Assembly (NCBI RefSeq): GCF_001984155.1
Contig: NZ_MTQO01000048.1
Coordinates: 310,001 to 374,000 of the forward strand
Length of the DNA: 64,000 nt
Reading direction: 5' to 3'
DNA from: Actinosynnema sp. ALI-1.44
Lineage (GTDB): Bacteria; Actinomycetota; Actinomycetes; Mycobacteriales; Pseudonocardiaceae
Of this stretch, positions 24,888-32,513 are shown piece by piece. The position numbers and the translations under genes are program-made. Numbering within the stretch: the stretch's first letter is position 1; each line of letters begins with the position of its first letter. Below the pieces are notes generated by a model that saw only the letters and a list, made by a program, of their open reading frames with translations, was not told the origin of the DNA and did not search any database.

Positions 24888-25757
24888 ATGGACGAACTGT
24901 TGATCGACTGGTACCTGAACAACAAGCGTGACCTGCCGTGGCGCCGGCCGGGCACGACCGCGTGGGGCGTGCTGGTCAGCGAGATCATGCTGCAGCAGAC
25001 GCCGGTCTCCCGGGTCGAGCCGATCTGGCTGGAGTGGATGGCGCGGTGGCCGCTGCCGTCCGGGCTCGCCGCCGTCTCGCAGGGTGAAGTCGTGCGGGCG
25101 TGGGGGAAACTCGGCTACCCCCGCAGGGCGCTGCGGCTGCACGAGGCCGCGGGCGTGATCGCCCGTGACCACGGCGACGTGGTTCCGTCCGATGTAGACA
25201 CGCTGCTCGCGTTGCCGGGAATCGGGGCGTACACCGCCCGCGCGGTGGCGGTTTTCGCCTACGGTCAGCGCGCGCCGGTCGTCGACACGAACGTCCGGCG
25301 CGTGGTCGCCCGCGCGGTGCACGGCGCGGGCGACGCGGGCCCGGCGTCGAACGCCCGCGACATGGCGGACGTGGAGAAACTCCTCCCCCACGAGGACCAA
25401 CCGGCCGCGACGATGTCCATCGCGCTGATGGAACTCGGCGCCTTGGTGTGCACGGCGAAGAACCCGCGCTGCGTCGACTGTCCACTGTTGGCAGACTGCG
25501 CGTGGCAGCTGGCAGGCAGGCCCGAGTACGCGGGCCCGCTCAAGCCGGTGCAGCGGTTCGCCGGAACCGACCGCCAGGTCCGCGGCCTGCTGCTGGACGT
25601 CCTGCGGGGCACCGACGGCCCGGTCGAACGCGCCAGGCTGGACGCGGTGTGGGCGGATTCGTCACAACGCGACCGCTGCCTGGACTCACTGCTGGTCGAC
25701 GGCCTGATGGAGCAGACAACCAGCGGCCTCTTCGCCCTCCCAGGCGAACACTCGTGA
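24888..25757 (+). CDS. mutY: A/G-specific adenine glycosylase MutY
   Basis: A 289-residue base-excision repair glycosylase that removes adenine mispaired with 8-oxoguanine. The catalytic glutamate region is S-E-I-M-L-Q-Q-T. The helix-hairpin-helix is L-P-G-I-G-A-Y-T-A-R-A, and the catalytic aspartate lies in V-V-D-T-N-V-R-R-V. A 4Fe-4S cluster loop has the C-x6-C-x2-C-x5-C pattern (C-T-A-K-N-P-R-C-V-D-C-P-L-L-A-D-C). The NUDIX-like C-terminal domain is reduced to a short segment, as in other actinobacteria. The stop codon lies in the arm of the palindrome at 25751-25796. Confidence 0.95.
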   Translation: MDELLIDWYLNNKRDLPWRRPGTTAWGVLVSEIMLQQTPVSRVEPIWLEWMARWPLPSGLAAVSQGEVVRAWGKLGYPRRALRLHEAAGVIARDHGDVVPSDVDTLLALPGIGAYTARAVAVFAYGQRAPVVDTNVRRVVARAVHGAGDAGPASNARDMADVEKLLPHEDQPAATMSIALMELGALVCTAKNPRCVDCPLLADCAWQLAGRPEYAGPLKPVQRFAGTDRQVRGLLLDVLRGTDGPVERARLDAVWADSSQRDRCLDSLLVDGLMEQTTSGLFALPGEHS

Positions 25758-25796
25758 GTGTTTTATCCGGGTTGGAACCCCGGTAACACTCCCGAG
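25751..25796. terminator. Stop-codon palindrome, copy A (bidirectional terminator)
   Basis: Left arm CTCGTGAGTGTT contains the TGA of mutY. The right arm, AACACTCCCGAG, ends one base before the stop of the M1 peptidase gene. An inner stem, CCGGGTT with AACCCCGG, completes a long hairpin between two convergent genes. Related copies are at 46750-46793 and 62277-62322. Confidence 0.75.
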
Positions 25797-25797
25797 C

Positions 25798-27261
25798 TCA
25801 GCCGCGCAGGGAGCCGGGGTAGAGGTACTGGTCGGCGGGGATCTTGTCGCCGCGAAACCAGGCGTCGAAGAAGCCGCGCAGGTCCTGGTTGGCGATCTTC
25901 TGCACGAACTCCTCGAACTGCGGCCAGGACGCGTTGCTGTCCTTGCGCGTGGCAGGCCATTCCTTCAGCACCCGGTTGAAGGCGTCCTCGCCGAGCTGCC
26001 TGCGCAGGGCGTGCATCGCGAGGATGCCCTTGTCGTACACGCCGTGGAACTCGTTGCCCGCGCCCATTCCGTACAGCTTGTTGGCCCAGTACGCCTCACG
26101 GGTGCGCACCTTGTCGACGGCCGAGCGGTAACGCTGGTCCAGGTTCTGCTTGCTGTCCTTCGCCTCCGCCCACAGCCATTGCGCATAACTGGCGAAACAC
26201 TCGTTCAGGCAGATATCCGCCCACGTGTCCACCGACACGGAATCGCCGAACCACTGGTGCGCGTTCTCGTGCACGACGGTCTCGAGGTTCGACCATTTGG
26301 CGTAGATGGGCCTGCCCTGCGTTTCCAGTGCGAACCCGATGTCCTCGTTCAGGTAGATCCCGCCCGCCGCTTTCTGCGGGTACGGGCCGAATTTCGAGCT
26401 GAGGAACTCCAGGATTTCGGGCAGCCGCGATTCGAGCTGTTTCTTGTTCTCCACCCCGGGTGCGTACGCGCTGACCACCGGTGTGCCGTCGGACAGCGCC
26501 GAGCGGTCGAACGTCCACTTGTCGATCGCGACCGTGGTCAGGTACGTGGCCAGCCGCGTCTGCTCGACCCAGCGGAACGTGGTCCAGCCGTTGTCGGTGG
26601 TGCTGGGCTCCTCGCGGCCGATGGACACCACCGACCAGGCCGACGGCACGCGCGCGCTGAGCCGGAACGTGGCCTTGTCGCGCGGGTGGTCGTTGGCGGG
26701 GAACCAGAACGTCGCCGAGTGCGGCTCGCCCGCCACGAACGCCCCGCCGGACTTGGTCTTCTGCCAGCCGTTCGTGCCGAGCTGACCGTCGTCCTGCATC
26801 TCCGGCTTGCCCTTGTAGCGCACGCGGGTGCTGAACGTGGCGTCCTTGGCCACCGGCGACGGCGGCGTGATCACGAGCTCGTGCTCGCCCTCACGGCCGG
26901 CCTTCGCGGGTTTGCCGTCCACGTCGACCGCCGTGACCTCGAAGCCGATCAGGTCGAGGTTGAACTTCGTCAGCTCGGCTGTGGCCTTGGCGGAGATGGT
27001 CGTGTCGCCGTCGAGGATCCCGGTCGCCGGGTCGTAGCTGATCGAGACGTTGTAGTCGGCGACGTCGTACCCGCCGTTGCCGTCCTTCGGGTAGTACGGG
27101 TCACCGGCGCCGTCCGCCGAAGAGGCGGCGGGGGGCTGGCCCGGCTGCGGCTGCGGTTGCGGCTGCTGCGCCGAGTTGTCCGGTGGTGAGCTGGTGCACC
27201 CCACGACCAAGATGGATGTCGCGACGAGGATCGCGGCGAAACGGCGGCGTGGGTGGTCCAT
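25798..27261 (-). CDS. M1-family zinc metallopeptidase, lipoprotein
   Basis: A 487-residue exported aminopeptidase-like protein. The lipobox I-L-V-V-G-C is near residue 21, followed by a Gln/Pro linker. The M1 beta-sandwich domain precedes the catalytic domain, which has the zinc motif H-E-N-A-H-Q-W-F-G-D and the distal glutamate in L-N-E-C-F-A. The substrate loop reads F-A-L-E-T-Q instead of G-A-M-E-N. The ATG at 27261 gives a good signal peptide; the frame is open upstream. Substrates are unknown; trimming of extracellular peptides is likely. Confidence 0.9.
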   Translation of the reverse strand: MDHPRRRFAAILVATSILVVGCTSSPPDNSAQQPQPQPQPGQPPAASSADGAGDPYYPKDGNGGYDVADYNVSISYDPATGILDGDTTISAKATAELTKFNLDLIGFEVTAVDVDGKPAKAGREGEHELVITPPSPVAKDATFSTRVRYKGKPEMQDDGQLGTNGWQKTKSGGAFVAGEPHSATFWFPANDHPRDKATFRLSARVPSAWSVVSIGREEPSTTDNGWTTFRWVEQTRLATYLTTVAIDKWTFDRSALSDGTPVVSAYAPGVENKKQLESRLPEILEFLSSKFGPYPQKAAGGIYLNEDIGFALETQGRPIYAKWSNLETVVHENAHQWFGDSVSVDTWADICLNECFASYAQWLWAEAKDSKQNLDQRYRSAVDKVRTREAYWANKLYGMGAGNEFHGVYDKGILAMHALRRQLGEDAFNRVLKEWPATRKDSNASWPQFEEFVQKIANQDLRGFFDAWFRGDKIPADQYLYPGSLRG

Positions 27262-27301
27262 GCGGCCTAACGTAACGAACGCGGTGTGAGGATGAGGTCG
27301 A

Positions 27302-28045
27302 ATGCGGAATGTGGTCGAGTTCGGTGGCCGTGGCCAGGGCATCCTGCTGCTGCACGGGCTGATGGGCCGGGCGACCATCTGGTGGCCGGTCGCGCAGTGG
27401 CTGACCCGCTACGGCCGCGTCGTCGGCATCGACGCCCGCGCGCACGGCCGCAACCCCGTCCAGACCGGGCGTACCGAGGACTTCGTGGCCGACGCGGCCG
27501 AGGTCGTGCGTGAGCTCGGCCCGTCGGTGGTGATCGGGCACTCGATGGGCGGCCTGCACGCGTGGGCGCTGGCCGCGACCCATCCCGAGCTGGTCAAGGG
27601 CATCGTGGTCGAGGACATGGCCCCCGACCAGACCGGCAAGACCGTGGACGAGTGGAAGTCGTACTTCGAGTCGTGGCCGGTGCCGTTCCAGGCGCTCGCG
27701 CACGTCAAGGAGTTCTTCGGCCGGTACGGCGACCACTTCGTCGAGTGCTTCGAGGAACGCGCGGACGGCTACCACCTGATCGCCGACCTGGAGCGGCTCT
27801 ACCCGATCGCGAACGAATGGGGCGAACGGGACTACTGGGACCTGGTCGAGAAGGTCCAGTGCCCGATGCTGGCGATCGAGGCGGAGACCAGCGCCATGCC
27901 GCCCGGCCAGATGAGCGAGATGCCGCTGCGTTCACCCGGTGGCGGCAAGCACATCGTCGTCCCCGGCTCGGGGCACGTGGTGCACCGCGACCAGCCGGAG
28001 ATCTACCGGGGCGCGGTGGAAGCGTTCCTGTCATCACTCACTTGA
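27302..28045 (+). CDS. Alpha/beta hydrolase
   Basis: A 247-residue alpha/beta-hydrolase-fold enzyme. The oxyanion segment is L-L-H-G-L-M-G, the nucleophile elbow G-H-S-M-G-G (Ser near residue 81), and the histidine lies in G-S-G-H-V-V-H-R-D. Position before mhuD matches M. tuberculosis Rv3591c. It starts 40 bases from the divergent M1 peptidase and overlaps the next, convergent gene by 8 bases. Substrate unknown; an esterase or lactonase is likely. Confidence 0.9.
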   Translation: MRNVVEFGGRGQGILLLHGLMGRATIWWPVAQWLTRYGRVVGIDARAHGRNPVQTGRTEDFVADAAEVVRELGPSVVIGHSMGGLHAWALAATHPELVKGIVVEDMAPDQTGKTVDEWKSYFESWPVPFQALAHVKEFFGRYGDHFVECFEERADGYHLIADLERLYPIANEWGERDYWDLVEKVQCPMLAIEAETSAMPPGQMSEMPLRSPGGGKHIVVPGSGHVVHRDQPEIYRGAVEAFLSSLT

Positions 28046-28559
28046 CGATCTCGACCTCGGCGGTCTGCGTGTCCACGATCACGACGTGGTCCACGCGCGC
28101 CTCGATCCGGTCGACGGGGTGCAGCGCGGCGAAGCCCTCGGTCAGCTTGTGGTGCTCGACGCCTTGGGCGAGCGTGCAGTGCGGCGTCCACGAGCCGGGC
28201 AGCCAGTAGGCCTGCGGCGACTGCACGCGCCCGGCGAGCACGTCGTGGATCGCGGAGTGTACGGCCAGCAGCTCCGCGTCGACGACCGCGCCGAGCATCA
28301 GCACGTTCTCCGTGCTCGGGAACGTGCCGAGGTTGGACAGCCACAGGTTGGGGATGGCCAGCGTGCGCAGTTCGTCCTTGAGCAGGTCACGGGCTCCGCG
28401 CGGGATCTGCTTGGCGGCGGCGAACGTCACACGCGGCGCCCAGCGGCCGTTCGGGTGGCCGGCCAGGCTCGGCACTCCGGCCTGGTCGAGCCTGCGCCAC
28501 AGCGCCCTGACCGCGCGTTCCGCCTCGTCGTCGAAGAACACAGCCACCGTGTGAGCCAT
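28038..28559 (-). CDS. 2'-5' RNA ligase/2H-phosphoesterase-like protein, one histidine missing
   Basis: A 173-residue protein of the 2H phosphoesterase fold, which normally uses two H-x-T/S motifs for cyclic phosphodiester or RNA-end chemistry. The second motif is intact (P-H-C-T-L-A, near residue 127). In the first, the histidine is Arg (A-P-R-V-T-F-A, near residue 43). The fold is otherwise well kept. Loss of one catalytic histidine predicts weak or no hydrolase activity, so a binding role is possible. It is divergent from mhuD with a 36-base gap. Confidence 0.8.
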   Translation of the reverse strand: MAHTVAVFFDDEAERAVRALWRRLDQAGVPSLAGHPNGRWAPRVTFAAAKQIPRGARDLLKDELRTLAIPNLWLSNLGTFPSTENVLMLGAVVDAELLAVHSAIHDVLAGRVQSPQAYWLPGSWTPHCTLAQGVEHHKLTEGFAALHPVDRIEARVDHVVIVDTQTAEVEIVK

Positions 28560-28595
28560 AGCTGCCCATCATGCCGTGTCAGTACGCTGGGGCAC

Positions 28596-28904
28596 ATGGC
28601 AGTCGTGAAGATCAACGCGATCGAGGTCCCCGAGGGCGACGGCACCGAACTGGAGAAGCGGTTCGCGGCCAGGGCCAGCACCATCAAGGACTCCCCCGGC
28701 TTTCTCGGGTTCGAGTTGCTGCGCCCGGTCAGCGGTGACACCCGCTACTTCGTGGTGACGCACTGGGAGAGCGACGAGGCGTTCAACGCGTGGCGTGCGG
28801 GTCCGTCGATGAAGGCGCACTCGGGCCCGCCGAGCGACAAGCCGGTCGCCACCGGGTCGAGCCTGCTGGAGTTCGAGGTCGTCGAGATGATCAAACCGGA
28901 GTGA
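28596..28904 (+). CDS. mhuD: Heme-degrading monooxygenase MhuD
   Basis: A 102-residue antibiotic-biosynthesis-monooxygenase-fold protein very close to M. tuberculosis MhuD (Rv3592), which opens heme and releases iron as mycobilin. The start V-V-K-I-N-A-I-E-V, the stretch F-V-V-T-H-W-E-S-D-E-A-F and the end G-S-S-L-L-E-F-E-V-V match. The three residues needed in MhuD, Asn7, Trp66 and His75, fall at the same positions. The ATG at 28596 is set by this alignment. Its stop overlaps the GTG of the sirtuin gene. Confidence 0.93.
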   Translation: MAVVKINAIEVPEGDGTELEKRFAARASTIKDSPGFLGFELLRPVSGDTRYFVVTHWESDEAFNAWRAGPSMKAHSGPPSDKPVATGSSLLEFEVVEMIKPE

Positions 28905-29713
28905 GTTCAGAGCTGGAACGCGCCGCGGACCTGATCCGCGGCGCGAGTGCGTTACTGGTGTGCGCGGGTGCCGGGATGGGTGTGGACTCCGGCTTACCGG
29001 ATTTCCGCGGTGACGAAGGCTTCTGGCGCGCGTACCCGCCGTACGAGCGACTCGGCATGAGCTTCCACGAGCTCGCCGACCCGGTGCACTTCCGTGAAGA
29101 TCCCGGGCTGGCATGGGGTTTCTACGGCCACCGGCTGCGGCTGTACCGGGAAACCCAACCGCACCAGGGGTTTGGGATCATCCGCGCCTGGGGCAAACCG
29201 ACCAGGGTGTTCACCTCCAATGTGGACGGCCAGTTCCAGCGCGCCGGGTTCGCCGACGACCATGTCGCCGAGGTGCACGGCTCGATCCACCACCTGCAGT
29301 GCTTCGACCACTGTGGACAGCCGATCTGGCCTGCCGGGCCGGACGTCGGCATCGACGAGGACAGCATGCGGGCGGGCGGCGACCTACCCAGCTGCCCGGC
29401 GTGCGGAACCCTTGCCAGGCCGAACATCCTGATGTTCGGCGACTACGACTGGCAGCCCGCGCGCAGCGAGGCGGTGCTGGCGGAGGTGTCGCGCTGGCGG
29501 ACGCGGCAGGACAACCTCGTGGTGATCGAACTCGGCGCGGGCAACGCGGTCCCGACCGTCCGCCGGATGTCCGAACTGGCGTCGGCCCGCACCGGCGCGC
29601 TGATCCGGGTCAACCCGCGCGAACCGGAGATCCGGCACGGCCGCGGGGTCTCGTTGCCGCTCGGCGCACTCGCCGCGCTGACCGCACTGGACGAGCTGGT
29701 CAAGGCAGGTTGA
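28901..29713 (+). CDS. Sirtuin-type NAD-dependent protein deacylase
   Basis: A 270-residue SIR2-family enzyme. The NAD-binding segment is G-A-G-M-G-V-D-S-G-L-P-D-F-R-G, then T-S-N-V-D and the catalytic histidine in E-V-H-G-S. Four zinc cysteines occur in Q-C-F-D-H-C and S-C-P-A-C. It is predicted to remove acyl groups from lysines using NAD. The GTG at 28901 overlaps the mhuD stop (GTGA). The last 14 bases overlap the convergent EEP gene. The Q-C-F-D-H-C pair differs from the more usual C-x2-C spacing. Confidence 0.9.
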   Translation: MSSELERAADLIRGASALLVCAGAGMGVDSGLPDFRGDEGFWRAYPPYERLGMSFHELADPVHFREDPGLAWGFYGHRLRLYRETQPHQGFGIIRAWGKPTRVFTSNVDGQFQRAGFADDHVAEVHGSIHHLQCFDHCGQPIWPAGPDVGIDEDSMRAGGDLPSCPACGTLARPNILMFGDYDWQPARSEAVLAEVSRWRTRQDNLVVIELGAGNAVPTVRRMSELASARTGALIRVNPREPEIRHGRGVSLPLGALAALTALDELVKAG

Positions 29714-30665
29714 GCACGGCCACCGCGGCCCGGTGGTCGCTGCCCGGCAGGTCGAACACCTGGTAGTCGACGACGGCACAGCGCGAGTCGACGAGGAAGT
29801 GGTCGAGCGTGACCGGCGGCGGCCAGATCCCCGCCGGCCACGTCGGCGTCAGCCCGCTGCCGTGCTGCTGCGCCACGTCGACGTAGCCGCGGCTGATCAC
29901 GTCCCGCAGGTCCGGGTGGTCGAGCGTGGCGTTGAAATCGCCGATCAGCATCCTCGGCTTGTCCTTGGTGGTCGCGCCGGGCATCTCGGCCAGTTCCGCC
30001 TTCCAGGTGGCCGCGTCGTCCACCCCCGGCACGGCGTGCACCACGAGCACCTCGGGGTCGACCACGCCAGGCAGGTCGACGATCGCGCTGGGCTGCGCGA
30101 ACGTCGCCGGGTCCGCGATCTTGGTCGGACGCAGCGGATATCTCGACGCCAGTCCGGACCCCGCCCCGCCGCGCTGCGGCTCGAACAGCCGGTACGGCAG
30201 CACGCGGTCGATGCCGGCCCGGTCGAGGTCCTGGACCATCGCCGGGCTGAGTTCCTGCATGCTGAGCACTTCCACGTCGTTGCGCCGGACCATGTCGAGC
30301 ACTGCCACGGCATCGGCTCGGCCGACGTACAGATTCGCTGTCATCACGGTCAGTCGTGGCCCGAACACCGTGGACTGTTCGTGGGAGACCATGCGTGGCA
30401 CGACAGCGGCGCTGACGATCATCGCGAACGCGAGCACCACGCCACCGAAGATCCAGCGGCGCATGAAAAGGCCGACAACGCCGAGCACCAGCCCGACAAC
30501 GCCGATGTACGGCGTCAACGCGACCGTGGCGATTATGTACCGGTTGCCGGTCACCCCCAGCAGCCGAAGCGCCGCGAACGCCGTGAAGAGCACCGACGGC
30601 ACCGCCCACGCCGCGACGATCCACGTCCTGACCGGCGGTCGAGGCCCCTTCAGCTCCACTGTCAC
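29700..30665 (-). CDS. Membrane protein with endonuclease/exonuclease/phosphatase domain
   Basis: A 321-residue protein with three membrane helices in the first 95 residues, followed by an EEP (DNase I-like) domain facing outward. Catalytic signatures are M-T-A-N-L-Y, the glutamate in S-M-Q-E-L-S, G-D-F-N-A-T and the terminal S-D-H-R-A. Members of this membrane-tethered type may be nucleases or phosphodiesterases acting on extracellular DNA or lipids; the substrate is unknown. It is divergent from drrA. Confidence 0.88.
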   Translation of the reverse strand: MTVELKGPRPPVRTWIVAAWAVPSVLFTAFAALRLLGVTGNRYIIATVALTPYIGVVGLVLGVVGLFMRRWIFGGVVLAFAMIVSAAVVPRMVSHEQSTVFGPRLTVMTANLYVGRADAVAVLDMVRRNDVEVLSMQELSPAMVQDLDRAGIDRVLPYRLFEPQRGGAGSGLASRYPLRPTKIADPATFAQPSAIVDLPGVVDPEVLVVHAVPGVDDAATWKAELAEMPGATTKDKPRMLIGDFNATLDHPDLRDVISRGYVDVAQQHGSGLTPTWPAGIWPPPVTLDHFLVDSRCAVVDYQVFDLPGSDHRAAVAVLNLP

Positions 30666-30763
30666 GACACCAGCTTGCCCGAAAGCTCCTGACAGCGTCC
30701 TGTGCGCGGCTCGACAGCGGCGCGCCGCACAGTGGCCACGGCAAATGATGAGAGGGGGACAAG

Positions 30764-31711
30764 GTGTCCAACGCGATCGAAGCCGAGGGCCTGGTCAAAC
30801 GCTACGGGGAGACAACCGCGCTCGACGGCGTGGACCTGACAGTGCCCGCGGGAAAGATCCTGGGTGTGCTGGGGCCCAACGGCGCGGGCAAGACCACCGC
30901 GGTCCGCATCTTGGCGACACTGTTACGTCCTGACGCCGGTACCGCCCGAGTAGGTGGTTACGACGTGCTGCGCGATCCGGTCGCGGTCCGTGGCCTGATC
31001 GGCCTGACCGGGCAGTACGCCTCGGTCGACGAGGACCTGTCCGGCCGCGACAACCTCGTCCTGATCGGCCGCCTGCTCGACATGTCCAAAGCGGACGCCC
31101 GGACGCGCGGCGCCGAACTGCTCGCCCGGTTCGACCTGAGCGAGGCGGCCGACCGCCCGGTCAAGACGTACTCGGGCGGTATGCGCAGGCGGCTCGACCT
31201 GGCGGCGAGCCTGGTCGGCAGGCCACGCGTGCTGTACCTGGACGAGCCGACGACCGGGTTGGACCCGCACAGCCGCAACGAGGTGTGGGACATCGTGCGC
31301 AGGCTCGCCGACGAAGGCGTGACCGTCCTGCTGACCACGCAGTACCTGGAGGAAGCCGACCAGCTCGCTGACCGCATCACCGTGTTCGACCACGGCCGCG
31401 TGGTCGCGGACGGCACGCCCGGCGAGTTGAAGCGCAAGATCAGCGGCCAGACCCTGCAGGTCAGGCCGACCAACCGGGACGACATCGAGATCGTCGCGAA
31501 GATCCTGCTCGACCTGACCGGGGCGCAGCCGTCGAGGGACGTCGACAGCGGCGTGCTCAACACCCCGGTTGACGACACGATGCTGGTGTCCGCCGTGATC
31601 AAGCGGCTGGACGAGGCGGGTGTCGGCGTCGACGAACTCGGCCTGCGACTGGCCAGCCTGGACGAGGTGTTCCTCGCGATCACCGGTAGCAAGGAAGGAG
31701 CAAGGGCATGA
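30764..31711 (+). CDS. DrrA-type ABC transporter ATP-binding protein
   Basis: A 315-residue ATPase of the daunorubicin-resistance family. Walker A is G-P-N-G-A-G-K-T-T, signature S-G-G-M-R-R-R-L-D-L-A, Walker B L-Y-L-D-E-P-T-T-G-L-D and the H-loop region L-T-T-Q-Y-L. The C-terminal DUF4162 domain ends with L-A-S-L-D-E-V-F-L-A-I-T-G. AGGGGGAC lies 3 bases before the GTG start. It pairs with the permease at 31708 (ATGA overlap). Such pairs export antibiotics or lipids; the cargo here is unknown. Confidence 0.92.
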   Translation: MSNAIEAEGLVKRYGETTALDGVDLTVPAGKILGVLGPNGAGKTTAVRILATLLRPDAGTARVGGYDVLRDPVAVRGLIGLTGQYASVDEDLSGRDNLVLIGRLLDMSKADARTRGAELLARFDLSEAADRPVKTYSGGMRRRLDLAASLVGRPRVLYLDEPTTGLDPHSRNEVWDIVRRLADEGVTVLLTTQYLEEADQLADRITVFDHGRVVADGTPGELKRKISGQTLQVRPTNRDDIEIVAKILLDLTGAQPSRDVDSGVLNTPVDDTMLVSAVIKRLDEAGVGVDELGLRLASLDEVFLAITGSKEGARA

Positions 31712-32511
31712 CCACCGCGATTGCCGTCCCGACCACGTCCGTCGGCCCGGTCAAGGCGCTCGCGCACGGCATGGTCCTTGCCGGACGCAACCTCCGCAAG
31801 ACGCTCAAGAGCCCGGAGCAGCTGCTCGACGTCACGATCATGCCGTTGATCATGCTGCTGATGTTCGTGTACCTGTTCGGCGGCGCGATCGGGGGCGGCG
31901 ATCGGGACGCGTACCTGCAGATGCTGCTGCCCGGCATGATGGCGCAGACCATCCTGTTCGCCACCCTCGGCACGGGGGTGGGGCTGTGCACGGACATCAC
32001 CAAGGGTGTGTTCGACCGGTTCCGCAGCATGCCGATCGCCCGCTCGGCGCCGCTGTTCGGCGCGGTGCTCGGCGACGTGATCCGGTACGTCGCGTCGTCG
32101 TCAATCCTGTTGGTGTTCGGCCTGATCCTCGGTTTCGACATCACGACGGACCCGGCGTCGGCGGTGCTCGCCGTGGCCATGACTGTCGCGTTCGGACTGT
32201 GCTTGTGCTGGATCTCGGCGTGGGTCGGCATGCTGGTCAAGTCGCCGCAGGCGGTTCCCGGCGTGATGGTCGCGTTCATCATGCCGTTGGGTTTCGCCAG
32301 CAACGTGTTCGTGCAGACCAACACCCTGCCCGACTGGCTGAAGGCGTTCGCCGACATCCAGCCGGTGAGCCTGCTGGCCGAGGTCAACCGCGGCCTGCTG
32401 ACCGGCGGCCCGGTCGGCGGCCCGCTGCTGGGCACGCTGGCGTGGATGGCCGGGTTCGTCGCGGTGTTCTACCCGTTGGCGATGGTCACGTACCGGCGCC
32501 GGATGCGCTGA
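31708..32511 (+). CDS. DrrB-type ABC transporter permease
   Basis: A 267-residue ABC-2 permease with six membrane segments. It shows the family pattern Y-L-Q-M-L-L-P-G-M-M-A-Q near residue 75 and S-M-P-I-A-R-S-A in the following loop. It is coupled to the ATPase by an ATGA overlap. It converges on the SARP regulator, with only two bases between the stop codons. Confidence 0.9.
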   Translation: MTTAIAVPTTSVGPVKALAHGMVLAGRNLRKTLKSPEQLLDVTIMPLIMLLMFVYLFGGAIGGGDRDAYLQMLLPGMMAQTILFATLGTGVGLCTDITKGVFDRFRSMPIARSAPLFGAVLGDVIRYVASSSILLVFGLILGFDITTDPASAVLAVAMTVAFGLCLCWISAWVGMLVKSPQAVPGVMVAFIMPLGFASNVFVQTNTLPDWLKAFADIQPVSLLAEVNRGLLTGGPVGGPLLGTLAWMAGFVAVFYPLAMVTYRRRMR

Positions 32512-32513
32512 GC

